A DNA stretch of 64,000 bases from positions 248,001 through 312,000 of the forward strand of contig JAIVFI010000023.1 of assembly GCA_025558095.1 (NCBI GenBank), read 5' to 3'. Both the position numbers and the translations under genes were made by a program. The notes beneath the pieces are model-generated. The model saw only the letters and a list, made by a program, of their open reading frames with translations. It had not been told where the DNA came from and did no database searches. Source of the stretch: Hyaloraphidium curvatum (taxonomy: Eukaryota > Monoblepharomycota > Hyaloraphidiomycetes > Hyaloraphidiales > Hyaloraphidiaceae). Every line of letters begins with the position of its first letter. The first letter of the stretch is position 1. Shown here one piece after another: positions 43,801 to 55,800 of this stretch.

Positions 43801-46800
43801 GAGTACAAGGGTATGCACAAGCAGTGGAAGAAGAAGGCCGACGATGCCGCCGAGAAGGGTGACCTCGTCGAGCTGGACCGCTGCAAGAAGATGGTCGTGC
43901 TGTACGACTCGCTGCAGCTCGCGCACAAGTGCATCCTCAATTCCTTCTACGGCTACGTCATGCGCAAGGGGTCGCGGTGGTACTCGATGGAGATGGCGGG
44001 CATCGTGTGCCTCACGGGGGCCACCATCATCCAGATGGCGCGGCAGGTCGTGGAGAAGATCGGCCGCCCGCTCGAGCTGGACACGGACGGCATCTGGTGC
44101 ATCCTGCCGGCGACTTTCCCCGAGAACTTCAGCTTCCAGCTGAAGAACGGCAAGAGCGTGCACATTTCGTACCCCTGCTCCATGCTCAACCACCTGGTGC
44201 ACGCCAAGTTCACCAACCACCAGTACCAGGATCTGGTGGATGCGGAGTCGTTCGAGTACCGGAAGAAGTCCGAGAACTCGATCTTCTTCGAGGTCGACGG
44301 CCCGTACCGCGCCATGATTCTGCCTTCGTCGACGGAGGAGGACAAGCTCCTCAAGAAGCGCTACGCCGTATTCAATGACGATGGGACCCTCGCTGAGCTC
44401 AAGGGGTTCGAGGTCAAGCGCAGGGGTGAGCTCAAGCTCATCAAGACCTTCCAAAGCGAGATCTTCAAGGTCTTCTTGGAGGGCGGCACGCTCAAGGAAT
44501 GCTACCAGGCTGTTGCTTCGGTCGCGGACCGCTGGTTGGATGTCCTGTGGGTTCTCCGTTCCCCCGCACGCTGCAGTCCGGCTGAACTTCTTGCAGCCAC
44601 ACGCGTGGAGCCGATCTGGACGACGAGGAGCTCATCGAGCTCATCTCGGAGAACCGCTCCATGTCCAAGACGCTCGAGGAGTACGGAGGCCAGAAGTCGA
44701 CCTCAATCAGCACGGCGAAGCGTCTCGCCGAGTTCCTCGGGGACCAGATGATCAAGGACAAGGGCCTGAACTGCCAGTTCATCATCTCGTCGAAGCCTGC
44801 CGGGATTCCTGTGTCCGATCGTGCGATTCCGGTCGTCATCTTCCAGACCGAGATGAGCGTGCGCAAGCATTACCTGAGGAAGTGGCTGCGGGATCCTTCG
44901 CTCAACGACTCGGACCTGGACATCCGCTCGATCATCGACTGGCACTACTACCTCGAGCGTTTCGGCTCCGTGATCCAGAAGCTGATCACGATCCCGGCGG
45001 CCATGCAAAAGGTGGAGAACCCCGTGCCAAGGGTCAAGCATCCAGACTGGCTGGCAAAGCGGGTCACGGCCAAGGAGGACCTGGTCAAGCAGCGCCGGAT
45101 CACCGACATGTTCGGACGTCCGTCGAACCAGGCCGGAGACGGTGCTGAGGACGTCGACATGGATGATGCGGACGAGGGCGCCGCAGCTGGAGGCGGCTCT
45201 CTGGACATGGAGGACATCGCCGGCGGAGGGAGCCAGGCGGCAAAGGCGGCCTCCCGCCTCATGCCTGCGCTCGCCAGGGTGACGAAGATGGCATCACAGC
45301 AAGGAAAGGACTCGCAGGCGCCGCCACCAGCCGTCGATCTCGGCCCGGTACCGGACATCAACGAGGACTACGGCGAATGGCTCGAGTACCAGAAGAAAAA
45401 GTGGAAGCAGCAGCGTGCCGAACGCGATCACCGGCGCCGGCTGTACGGCAAGGTGTCTGGCGGGCCGGGGTCCCGCCAGGTCTTTGGCGGCGGAGCGAAC
45501 GCTGGACGCATGTCCAAGTTCATCAAGCGCCAGGCCGAAACTCTCTTGAGGTATCCATGGCAGGTGCTGCACATTGCAGAGACGGATGTCCCCGGGGAGT
45601 ACCGGCTCTGGGCCCTCGTCGACCGCAACCTGCACTCCATCAAGGTCAACATTCCCCGGGTGTTCTACGTCAACAGCCGCATCCCCTACCCCGAGGAGAA
45701 GCTGAACGACCAGAAGAAGTACACCGTGACCCGGTGCGTGCGCACCTTGCCGCGCTCGCACAAGTGCGAGTACCTCTACGAGTTCGTCATGCCGGAATCG
45801 GTCTACCGCGAGAACGCCAAGCTCATCTCGAGCTTCGTGAGCCACCCTTCGATCGAGGGCGTCTACGAGATGCAGGTGCCGCTGCTGTACCGAGCCCTGG
45901 TCAGCCTTGGTGCGACCGTGCTGGTCGACAGCAGCCAGCGGGCCACGTACCTTAAGGACGGCATGGAGAAGGGGTTCCAGCTCAACCACCTGAGGCGGGA
46001 TGCATCCAGCAAGCCCTACGCCAACCTCATCCGCGATACCCGCAACTTCCTCAACTTCATGTTCCTCTACCACGCCGGCACCGAAACCCGGCACATCTTT
46101 GCGCTCTTGTCCACCGTTTCGAACCGCTGCCACATCTTTGTCGTCGACCGCACCAACCAGATGCCCAACGTGGGCAAAATGTACACGGACGTCAGGAATC
46201 GTGCCGCTGCGGGCGGAGACGACTCGCCGCCGGCGACTCAGGCTCCACAGTCCGAGGCCTTCCCCTACTTCGAAAGCCTGGACGTGAGGACTAACATGTT
46301 TGCGACGATGCGCGACGCCTGCAGGGCCATCCAGAAGGACGTCGTCGAGTACCAGCAGGGCCGCCACGGGCCGACGGTCGTGCTGATCCAATCGCCCCGC
46401 TCGCAACGCGAGCTCCTGGAGCACATCCCTGCCATTCACGAGTTTCCCAACCTCTCCATCCCCTCGCACCGGAAGGACAGCGACTTCCCCGCCCTCGACT
46501 GGCAGCGCTACGCCGCCAAGCGCATGGTCGGACACTTCCTCAACGTCGATCGGTGGCTGCGCGAACGCCTCGCCCTCGCGCGTTACGCCGATGTCCCTTT
46601 CTGCAACATCGAGAGCGACTTCCCGGTCTTCCTCAGCGACCTTTTCTACGCGCGCAAGCTCCGGAACAACGACATGCTCCTGTGGCTCTCCCTTTCGGAT
46701 CGGCCGGACCTCGGCGGCAGGGAGGCGGACGAGAACTTCTACTTCTCGGAGGAGCTGCAGAACCCCGAGATCAACGAGCCTGGGGCTTATGGCAACATCT

Positions 46801-48491
46801 GCGTGCAGCTCGATATTGCCAACCTCGCGGTCTCGTCCCTGCTACGGTCGAACCTGATCAACGTGCTTGAAGGGAGCACGGGTGCGGTCGGATTCGACGC
46901 CGTTTCGGCGTCGCTGGATGCGCACGTGAAGACGGGGCGGGAGGAGGAGGACCCCTCTGCCGAGGCGCAGGCGGCACTGGACCTGTCGAGCACCTCGGCG
47001 GACGCGCAGGCCATCTCGCCGCAGCACTTCCTCCTGCTCAAGAGCATGGTGCTCGAGTGGTCCTCGGACGTGTTCCGGACGCAGAGCAAGTTCGCGGACA
47101 TGATGCTGCAGAACGTTTTCCGGTGGCTGACGAGCTCGAGCGCCAAGCTCTACGACCCGGCGCTGTACGCCCTTGTGCAGGGGCTGATGCGCAAGGTCTT
47201 TGCGCAGCTGATCGGCGAGTTCAAGCGGCTGGGCTCGCAGATCGTCTTTGGCAGCTTCGAGAAGCTGGTGGTGGTGACGAGCAAGCCCGCGCTCGAGGAC
47301 GCGGTGCAGTACCTTCGCTTCCTATTGCGCAACATCCTCGCCAAGCCGCTGTTCGAGCTGCTCGAGGTGGTCCCGACGGCGTACTACGAGAACCTGCTGT
47401 GGATGGACGTGGCCAACTACGGCGGCATGCTGCGGCGCTTCCCGGACCCCGCCCAGATCGCGCCCGAGGATCTGCGGCCTCCGCCAGCGGCGGCGGCGGA
47501 CATGCACTGGAACATCAAGGAGTACCTCCCTCCGGCGGTCCAGAAGCAGTTCACCAACCTGGTCGCCGAGTTTGTCATCGAGCTCTTCAAGCGCAAGCTC
47601 CGGTGGGCCAAGAAGGGCCTCTCGCAGCAGATTCGGGAGCGCGCGGCGGTGGCGGCGGAGCAGGAGCTGGACAAGGAGAACCACCTGCAGGGCGCCCCGA
47701 CCGCGGACGGCCGGGTGCTCGGGGACGTGGAAGAGGAGGACGAGACGGCCGACACCGAGGTCCGGGCGCGGCGGCAGTACGTCTCGTCGGTGATTGCGCC
47801 CAAGCTGATGCAGCTCGTGGCGGACATCGAGAAGAACGTCAACCCGGCGGCCAACACGGCCGACAGCGAGGAGGACCGGCGGGCGGCGTCGTTCCCGCGG
47901 CTGCCGGGGTCGCACCTGGACCTGACCAACCCTGCGCTCGAGTTTGCAAAGACCGTCTGCGCTGCGCTCGCCCTGGACACGTCGATCGAGAAGCAGGTCC
48001 GCGTGCTCAAGAAGAACGCGCTGAAGCTGATCAACGTCGCCGAGTTTGCCCCCGAGGCGCGGTGGGAGAACCCGTGCGAGACGGTGCGGCTGCCGCGGGT
48101 CATCTGCGACTACTGCAACTCGTGCCGCGACCTGGACCTCTGCCGCGACCCGGCCTTCATGCCCGACCCGGGGAGCTCCGCCCCCGCGCCGTGGAAGTGC
48201 GCGTCGTGCGACGCCGAGTACGACAAGCGGGTGATCGAGGAGGCGCTGGTGGACATTGTCGCGCGGCGCATTGCCGGGTGGCAGATGCAGGACCTCGTGT
48301 GCCGCAAGTGCCGCACGGTCAAGGGGGACAACCTGTCGACGGTGTGCGAGCGGTGCGGGAACGAGCTGTGCTGCACGCAGAGCCGAGAGGACGTGATCCG
48401 CAAGACGAGGGTGCTGGCCAACATCGCCGAGCTGAAGCGGTTCGAGCTGCTGCAGATCGTGGCCAACTCGGTGCTCTCGAAGCTGGGGTAG
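40813..48491 (+). CDS. POL2: DNA polymerase epsilon catalytic subunit
   Basis: Leading-strand replicative polymerase. About 2,200 residues in roughly a dozen exons, most of them before 44660; the last exon runs 44640-48491. The exonuclease motifs are intact: [24 protein letters not shown] and [13 protein letters not shown]. Polymerase motif A is [17 protein letters not shown], motif [21 protein letters not shown] and motif [10 protein letters not shown]. The CysX Fe-S cluster cysteines are present ([13 protein letters not shown] and VCQREN). The inactive C-terminal polymerase-like half follows. The end has two zinc/Fe-S modules: [17 protein letters not shown] and [19 protein letters not shown], which bind the B subunit. 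Unusual: the N-terminus has an RGG-rich tract ([17 protein letters not shown]). Confidence 0.96.
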
Positions 48492-48654
48492 CGGGAAGGA
48501 TAGCGGGAAGGGGTGGTAGCGGGAAGGAGGGGAAGAAGACTGTATGTATCTGCTTGCACGAGGAACCATGCCGCCTCATGGCGCGCTGCCACCCAGGCCG
48601 ACCAGTTCCCAGCTCCATCCCCAGTGCACCCCGTCAATGTCCCCGGTCCCGCCT

Positions 48655-49170
48655 TCACCACTTTGCCTTTCGCCGTATTCTGTCCAGGATGGTTGCCTTT
48701 CGCACCATGCTGGCGTGTTCAAAGGCCCTGTCCTGCCGCGTGACGTGCGCCTTGCGCTGCGGGTGTTCCCGCCCCAGCGGCGCCAGCTGCATCACCACCG
48801 TCGGCGGCACGTCGAATTTCTTCGCCAGCTTGGTCGCTGTCCACGACACAGCGTCCTCCAGCCGCATCTGCCGCATTTTGTCGACCTCCTCGCGCGACAG
48901 CCGCTTCGTGTACGAGAAGCGGCGGCCCCAGCGGGTGGGCAGCGGCGGCGGCAGCTCAGCCAGGGGTGCGGGTGCGGGGTTCCTGTGGATGAAGAGCGAT
49001 CCGTCGTCGAGCTCGTGGCGCGGCGTGTTCGGGGGGATGTCGCGCGAGTAGTGCTTCGCGCGCGCCCATCGCGGGGCGGCGCGGTCCCGAAGCGGTGCCG
49101 CGCTCCGGGCGAGCGCGCAGAGGCCGCCAACGGGCCGCGCGAGGCCCAGGCGGGGGAGCAGAGTGGCCAT
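48655..49170 (-). CDS. MRPL20: Mitochondrial large-subunit ribosomal protein mL58 (MRPL20)
   Basis: 171 residues, intronless. The Arg-rich N-terminus (LARPVGGLCALARSAAPLRD) is a mitochondrial targeting sequence. The family core is PPPLPTRWGRRFSYTKRLS, then SREEVDKMRQMRLEDAVSWT, TATKLAKKFDVPPTVVMQLA and a basic end (RKATILDRIRRKAKW). The protein belongs to the fungal MRP-L20 family, which supports a fungal host. Its ATG lies only 84 bp downstream of the Fanzor stop on the same strand. Confidence 0.88.
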   Translation of the reverse strand: MATLLPRLGLARPVGGLCALARSAAPLRDRAAPRWARAKHYSRDIPPNTPRHELDDGSLFIHRNPAPAPLAELPPPLPTRWGRRFSYTKRLSREEVDKMRQMRLEDAVSWTATKLAKKFDVPPTVVMQLAPLGREHPQRKAHVTRQDRAFEHASMVRKATILDRIRRKAKW

Positions 49171-49206
49171 TTCGACTTTGCTGGTGTTCTACTACTACTC
49201 AAGAAT

Positions 49207-49220
49207 GCGACTAACGTCGC
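49207..49220. other. Perfect short hairpin just 3' of the Fanzor stop
   Basis: gcgac-taac-gtcgc forms a 5-bp stem with a 4-base loop, 34 bp after the Fanzor stop and 37 bp before the mL58 start. Guide (omega) RNAs of this family are usually encoded at the 3' end of the nuclease gene, so it could be part of one; a chance hairpin or a 3' UTR element is equally possible. Confidence 0.3.
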
Positions 49221-49253
49221 GAGGCTTACAGCCACTCTAACTAAAACCCCCAC

Positions 49254-52200
49254 TCACTCGACCTCAACGAAAAACCCCTGAGGCCTGTCACCGTTGTTGA
49301 GGATGGTAAACAAGAAGATCCAGAGGATGTTGAACGCTGCGCTGATGTCCCTGCTCCACATCACGTCGCAGAGCTCGCAGTCTGTAACTATAGGTCAGCT
49401 CATCCTCTCTTTCCCGCGGCGGACATACTCACATTTAACACCCCAGATCGTCTTGTTGTTCTGCAGCAACACGCACTCCCTCCCCTTGGCCTGCTTGAGC
49501 ACGGTGATGTGGCACTCCCTGCACATCCGCGAGGTTCGGAACTCGCGGACGAACGAGAGGCACAGATCCTTGCGCCAAGCCGGCAGGTGTTGGTTCTTGT
49601 GCGGGTCTTTGCCTTCCTCCTCGAGGCGCCGAAGAGATTTGACGAGCTGCGCACGAATTGATCGTTAGTGATCTCAATGAATGTTTCCAGTTCCCACGTA
49701 CCTGACGGTTCGGAGTGGGAGCCCTTCCCCGGATGTTGGTCGAAAAATTCGCGTCGCCGTATGGAAGTACGGTCCCAACATTGCTCTGAAAAGAGATCCA
49801 CTCCTTGCCGTCCTCGCCACGGATAATGCCGATCACGCCCGGCGTGCCCACTTGCTTGCCGCCTCCAGGATCATACGGCTCGACAAGCACGTTGGGCGCA
49901 AAGTAGACCTGAGCGATCGTGGCCATCGTGTGGTCTCCCCGGCGCTTGCTTGTCATGCGCAGCTGCCTGTTGGATCCCGTGGTTGAGCATGGCATTGGAC
50001 GGCAGTTGTCAAAAGCTCACCGTTCACGGTAGCGTCCGTAGTGATCTACCGATCGAGCGTCAGAACGTCGTCAGGATTCAACGAAGAGGATTCGCTCGAC
50101 CCACCCATAAGCCCGGGGAGCGTGCGCAGCATGCAGACTGCGTGCCTCTCGAACTCCTCGGGGTCCGCGGTCCGGGGCGTCGGCAGCTTCGACGACCACT
50201 CCTCGACGGAACAAGAGCGCGTGACAAAGTCCTTTTTCTCCGGATCCCAAAAGCAGGCCTCCTGTCACGATGTGGGAAGTTCAGAGATCGATTCAGGCCA
50301 CATCCCGCGCAATGGTGCTGACCTTCAGGACCCCAGCCTCCTTCCGCCACCCCTCGCGGCGCTTGTTGTTCCGCGGGATGCCCTTCGAACGCCTCACATA
50401 GTCGCTCGGACACATCCTCTCCAGCTCGTAACGCGCCGTGCCCGGCAGCATCCCAAGCTTCCTCCAGATCTCGTCGGCCTCCTCCTGGGTCTTGCCGGCG
50501 ACCCTGATAAACTTGGCGCGGCGCTGCTCGAGCAGCTCCTCGCACTGCTGCTCGGTGAGGTCGCAGGGGAGCACCTCGCCGGGGTCCAGGCGGCGCCGTC
50601 GCTGCCGCTGCTTTTCGGGCGACAAGTTGCCCATGATGGACTCGATCGACGAAAGCGACTGCTGCTTCCGCTTTGCCTCTGCGGGGTCCTTGGCCGACGG
50701 GTACTTGTACTGGCGGGTGTAGAACTTGTTGTTGTGCACCCGCGGCTCGATGTCCATCTCCTTGGCGGGGATGAGGTCCCACTTGACGATCCGCCCGTTG
50801 TCGAAGGTGTACGAGAACGTCCACTTGAAACGCCGGCCGTCGGCAAAGATCTGTGTCACTGCAGTGTTGAAGGGGTTTGGGACCAGCTTGCTCCCGGGCC
50901 GCCGCGGGTCGTCGAGCTGCAGCTGCGCCATCCTGCGAATTGCGTTGAACTGCGCCTCGGAGATGATCGCCACGGAGGTGGTAATGGCCTTGTTTCCCGG
51001 ATCCGTCGCGGGAATGAAAGGCTCCCGAATGAGGTCGTCGAATTCGAGGAGGTCCTTTGGGAGCGACTCGAGGATCCGTTCTGAACGGGGGATCAGATCA
51101 CTGTGAGGCCGCTCGAGCTCGCTGCACTCACTAGAGAGAACGCCGAACTCTTTCATCTCCTCCGCCTCCAGCTCCTCCTCGCGCAGACGTTGCTGCTGCG
51201 CAAAGTCCCGCTTCTGCTGGTCACTCAGCGGCCCTCCGGCCCTCTTCTTGGCCTCTTCCTTCTCCTCGTTCAGCAGCTTTTCCGCCGACTTTTTGACCCA
51301 TTCCACTCGCGTCATGACGAAACGGAGCTCCACGCCGTTCGACTGCACCCCGTTGATGTGGGTGATGGTCGGAGTGCCGCGCACGACACATCCGCGAAGC
51401 AGATGACTGAAGTCAGAAAGATCAAATATCCATCCGAGGTAGAAGTCGCGGTCGGCTACGAACGCCTTCCTGGCCGCGGAGACCGAGGACGATCGCGTGG
51501 GGTCGAGCTTGAGTCTGTCGGCACGAAACTGCGTTAGACGACAAAGGCGGCGGCGCGGGAACGAGCGCACCGGCAAAGCAGGTCCGAGATGGCAGAAACT
51601 TCCCGGAAGTAGAAACCAAAGCGGTGCGACACGAGCGGGGTGAGCTGCGGAATCTTGATCAAGCGCAGAGGGCGCTTCGGCCGCGAAGGTGGCGCAGGAG
51701 CCGTCCCGGATGGCTTGGCGGCCGTGGAGGCCTCCGCGGCTGGAGCGGCAGCGGGTTCGGCGGCCGCCGACGACTTTGCAAGGTTCCTTTTCGGGCCAGG
51801 CGGAGGTCCAGGGGTGCGTGCTGCGGCGCCAGCAGACTTGGCGGCGAGGCGCTCGCTGCGTTTGCGAGTGCTCTTCCCCAGGTTCTCCATGAACTCGAAC
51901 TCGTCAAAGGGGCCGCCGCCGCCCGCGTCCTGCGAATCAACCGGCACAGACGTGCCTGCTGGACCCATGTCCTCGCCGGCAATCACACGCGGCGAGACCC
52001 GCGGTTGGCCGTGGGCCTGTTCGGTGGCCGTTGCCGCGGCGGACCCTGCGGCAAGAGCTTCCGACAGACCGCCCTCCGTCGCCGTTGGCTGAGGCTTCCG
52101 AGCCTTGCGGTACTCGTCGAAGTCCTTCTTGTACTGCACCAGCGCCGGCAAGCGGGCTTTGTTGACGTCCATCAGCGCCTTGATGACGGCGGTGCGCGCG

Positions 52201-52824
52201 GGGTGCACGACGTTCCACGAGACGTCGAACTTGGACTTGGTGCGGCGATTTCCTCCGGCATCCTGTGGCGCGGGTGCCGCGGCGTTGGCTGGCGGATTAG
52301 CGCCGCCGCCAGCGGCCGCAGCCTCCCCATCTCCGTCCTCGGCCTCTGTCTCCTCTTCCTCCAAGTCCTCCATCTCCTCATCCTCCGCGTCTTCGGCATC
52401 CTCTGCTCCCTCCTGTTCATCAGCATCCGCCACCGCGCCTTCGACGGCTTCCTGGGATTGGCGATGGGCGTGAGAGTGTGGAGGGGAACGTCGGAACAAA
52501 GCGAAAGCGAACCTCTGCCTTTTTCATCCGCTTCGTTGGAACCCAGCGCGGAACGATCTGGCCCCGGTCCGCCAGCTCGCGGACCGCGAGATGTTGCTCG
52601 AGGTAGTCCGGCGCCGCCTCCAGCATGTCGAGGTATGAATACAGCGGTTGCCTGAAGCCGTCCGAGATTCCGCGCCTTGCTGCGGTGTGCGCATCCTCGA
52701 AATTCTTCCGATCGTCGCGGTAGTTTGCCTGTAGGGTCTGCAGAAGGCAGCTGATGAGGCCTTGGCCGCGGATCGGAATGCAGCAAGCTGTACTTGCCTC
52801 CCGGTGCTCCTGATCGGTGATCAT
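49254..52824 (-). CDS. Fanzor-type RNA-guided DNA endonuclease (eukaryotic TnpB homologue)
   Basis: Seven exons (52513-52824, 51600-52451, 50323-51528, 50050-50261, 49702-49966, 49433-49646, 49254-49381) join in phase at every splice to 1,062 residues. Residues 1-390 are helical, then acidic and Ala/Pro-rich. Family landmarks follow in order: FYLGWIFDLSDF and HINGVQSNGVELRFVM (equivalent of the Fanzor TDGVSV segment, near 447), RuvC-I in IPATDPGNKAITT (Asp564), NNKFYTRQYKYPS (matching the reY-H segment), VLPYGDANFS with RGRAPTPN, then REFRTSRMCREC (Glu984; Cys991, 994), and YCELCDVMWSRDISAAFNI (Cys1022, 1025; RuvC-III Asp1032). The start Met directly follows a stop codon of the upstream gene, so the true N-terminus is not certain. 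All catalytic residues appear intact. Confidence 0.85.
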
Positions 52825-55800
52825 CTAAAGAAGCTCGTCGTCCGAAAGCTTCTCCCAGTCCGCTCGAAACTCCGCCTGCCGAAGAACGGGTCACGCACGG
52901 CCCAAAGAACTCCGTCCCGAGCGCAGCCACCCACCGCGAGGGTCTTGAACTGCTCGATGGTCTCCGGAGTTCGACTGCCAGGCTCTTCAAAGAAAGAGAC
53001 GGCTTGCTCCTCGATCAGATGCTCGATGACGACGCGGCGCAAGGGCCACGGTGGCACGGGCAGGTACTGCGGCCTCGGCATTAGCGTTACCGTTGGCCGC
53101 GTCGAGCGCAAACCTACCATCATCTTGGCCACTCCCTCCAGTTGCTGGCGCAGCTCCGCCAGCTTTTCTTCCCCGCCCAGACGTTCGAGGACAAAGCTTC
53201 GGATCCGCTCAGCCTCGACCACCTGGTTGTCCGTGAAGACGCGTCGGCCTGTTGCAGTGCCAGCCGCGGCCTGCGCCGCAGGTTCCGCGAGGTCCCCCTC
53301 CGTCTGGTCCGCCGCGGCCTCGGCCTCGAGCTCCACCTCGTCCTCCTTGTCCTCGGCCGGTATCCGCCGCTTCTTCCTCTTCCCCGCCCTGCCGCTCGCC
53401 CCCGTGGCCTCGGCCCCGGATCCCGTGGTGCCGGCCGCCCCGCCGGCGTCGGTGGCTCTGGAGCCGACCTTTGCCTTGGCCAGGAGGAAGGCGGCACCGA
53501 GTTCCAGTTGGTGAGCCGTGAGGATCATCGAGTCCCAAAGGCAGTCCCAAATCCTCATGGATATGTGGTTCTGCGCCTTCGGCACGAAAAGGATAGCGCC
53601 GTCGGCGGTCCGCGCATCCTGGACCTTGGCGCGGATCAAGGTGCGAATATTCTTAGCCGTCTCCCAGACGACCACTCGTTTGGCATCCTTGACCAAATCG
53701 CGGACGACGGAGTCGATCACCTGCACGAAGACATGCGTCAAAGACGACGGATACCGGGAATGCGAGAATGAGCTCACAGAGCCAGACAGATGAGGTAAGT
53801 ACGACTTGCGGTCGTCCTTTCTCAGCGAGGGCAGAAACTGCTCAATCACGGTCTTGAACATGGCCTCGGCCGTCGCTCTGCGCTCGGCTGCGAAGTCGCC
53901 CGACTCGAGGCCAGCCCCGGAACGAAACGTGTCCAATCGCTTTGCGGTTTCAAACTGCAGACGGCTGGCGACTGACAGAGTGTGGTTCGGGTGAGCAGTA
54001 CTTACCGCCGCACCCAGCCGCAAGGCTTACCCATTGTCGCCATCCGCTTTACCGTTGAAAGATCAAGCACGTATGTCTCATCCGCGCTCCATCTACGCTG
54101 GAACATGCCGACCGCGAGACACAGCTCCTTGCGGAGTTTTTCCGCGTAGGTCTCGGCCTCGAATGCGTGCACAAGAATGTGGCGGAGGTGATCGTGGACC
54201 GCTGAGTTCACGGGTTTGCCGTGGGCCGTGTGAGTGATCTGTGCGAGCCACGATGGGTCAGGAAGAAGCATCCATGCAGATATTCCGACGGACCTTGGCC
54301 TCGTGCGACTTGCTGTCCTTGCCGCCGCGGATCTGGAGGTTGACGAACCGCCGGACCTTCTCGGAGCAGAAGGCGCGGTGCCTCGTGTTCTTGGCGATCG
54401 GAGCCTTCGAGGCCCCGCAGACGGTGCAGGCGCCGTCCTCGGTCCAGCACTCGGACCCGGACGACGGCGGGGCAGGACCACCGCGTTCCCCACGTCCGCC
54501 GGTATCTCGCGCAGTCCGTTCGGGGGTCGCCGGGGCGGAGGCAGAGGGCGGGGGCAGGTCCGCCGGAGCTTGCTGCTCCTCCAAAGGTGCCGGTTCCGTC
54601 GGTGTCGCCTGGCGTTGCGTGGTCGATGCAGCACCGGCCGTGTCCGGGATCGTGCGGCCGGCTTGAGAGACGGGCTTTACATCCGGCGCGTCGAGTACAA
54701 CGCCGAAGTCCACGCTTTCCGAGGCGTCCGAGAACCAGCCTGGCAGGTCCGTTAGTTGGATTCGCAACCACGATGCGCTCATTTGCCTACCGAATGATTG
54801 GGCAATCTGCCGCGCCCGAAGCCAAGCTTCTGCGTCATACAGAGCCGGAAACGCGCGTGCTTCCGGCGAGATTCCCTTCTTGCACGCAAACGTCGTCGTG
54901 ACTCGCGTGCCGAGGATAGACCTGAGCCATATGAGAGTGAGCACATGTTGCCTGCGCGAAACAGGAGACCCACCAGTTGTTGGTTCGCATCCAGTCGACG
55001 CTGTAGCCAGCGCGGATCGGCGCCGTCATCATCTCGGTCATGGATCCGAAGCCAATGATGACGTCCTGCTCCTTCAACTCCACTCCCTGGTGTCCGAGTC
55101 CCTTCCTCCATGGCTCCACGTTCTGGTTGAAGAACACGTCGGGCACCTTGAGCCTGATCTTGTCCGCGACGCTCCGATCCGTGGCAACCCAGTAGTGGTT
55201 CCGGGCGTTGTGCAGCTTCAGCGCAGCCTCCGGCTCGTGCGGCATCGCCAGCCGCGAGTTCTTGACGAGCTCGCCCGCCAAGGGGCTATCGCACAGGCTG
55301 CCGCCCGCATCGGGTTCAGATGAACGCCTGCAGATGCGCAGATCCACTCACTGGCACGCATGCGTCACCTCCACCTTCCCGCCGAACTCAATACCGCAGT
55401 GGATCCCGCCGCGGTCCGCGATGGAAAGTATAAGAGCGACGACGTCGCCCGGGACGGGCAGGTCCTGCAGGATTTCGCTGAAGGAGGTCCTCGGGCGGCG
55501 GAGGACGAAGGAAGCGGGTTGCTCGCTGTCGCGGCGGGAATGTGTCAGTTGCGGCTTCACTTTGGTTCGACCGGCCCTCCACCCACGCGTCGAGATCGAT
55601 GCCCTGGGCCATCATCACGTGCGCGACGCGGTCGACCGTTCTCCTCTCCTCGTCGTCGGCGGCGAGTGCCGAGAAGGTGAATAACAAATCCCGCAACGTT
55701 CGGAAATCTCGCCAACCGTACGGCCGCAGGGCATGGCGTCCGGGCTTTGCTGCGTCCGACGGCGATACGGCGACCTTCAAGGGCCGCAGAGAACGGGCTT

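Noticed and set aside
47057-49051. 664-codon open frame overlapping the POL2 3' end
   Set aside because: Shifted frame of the POL2 last exon, which itself carries the conserved zinc modules.
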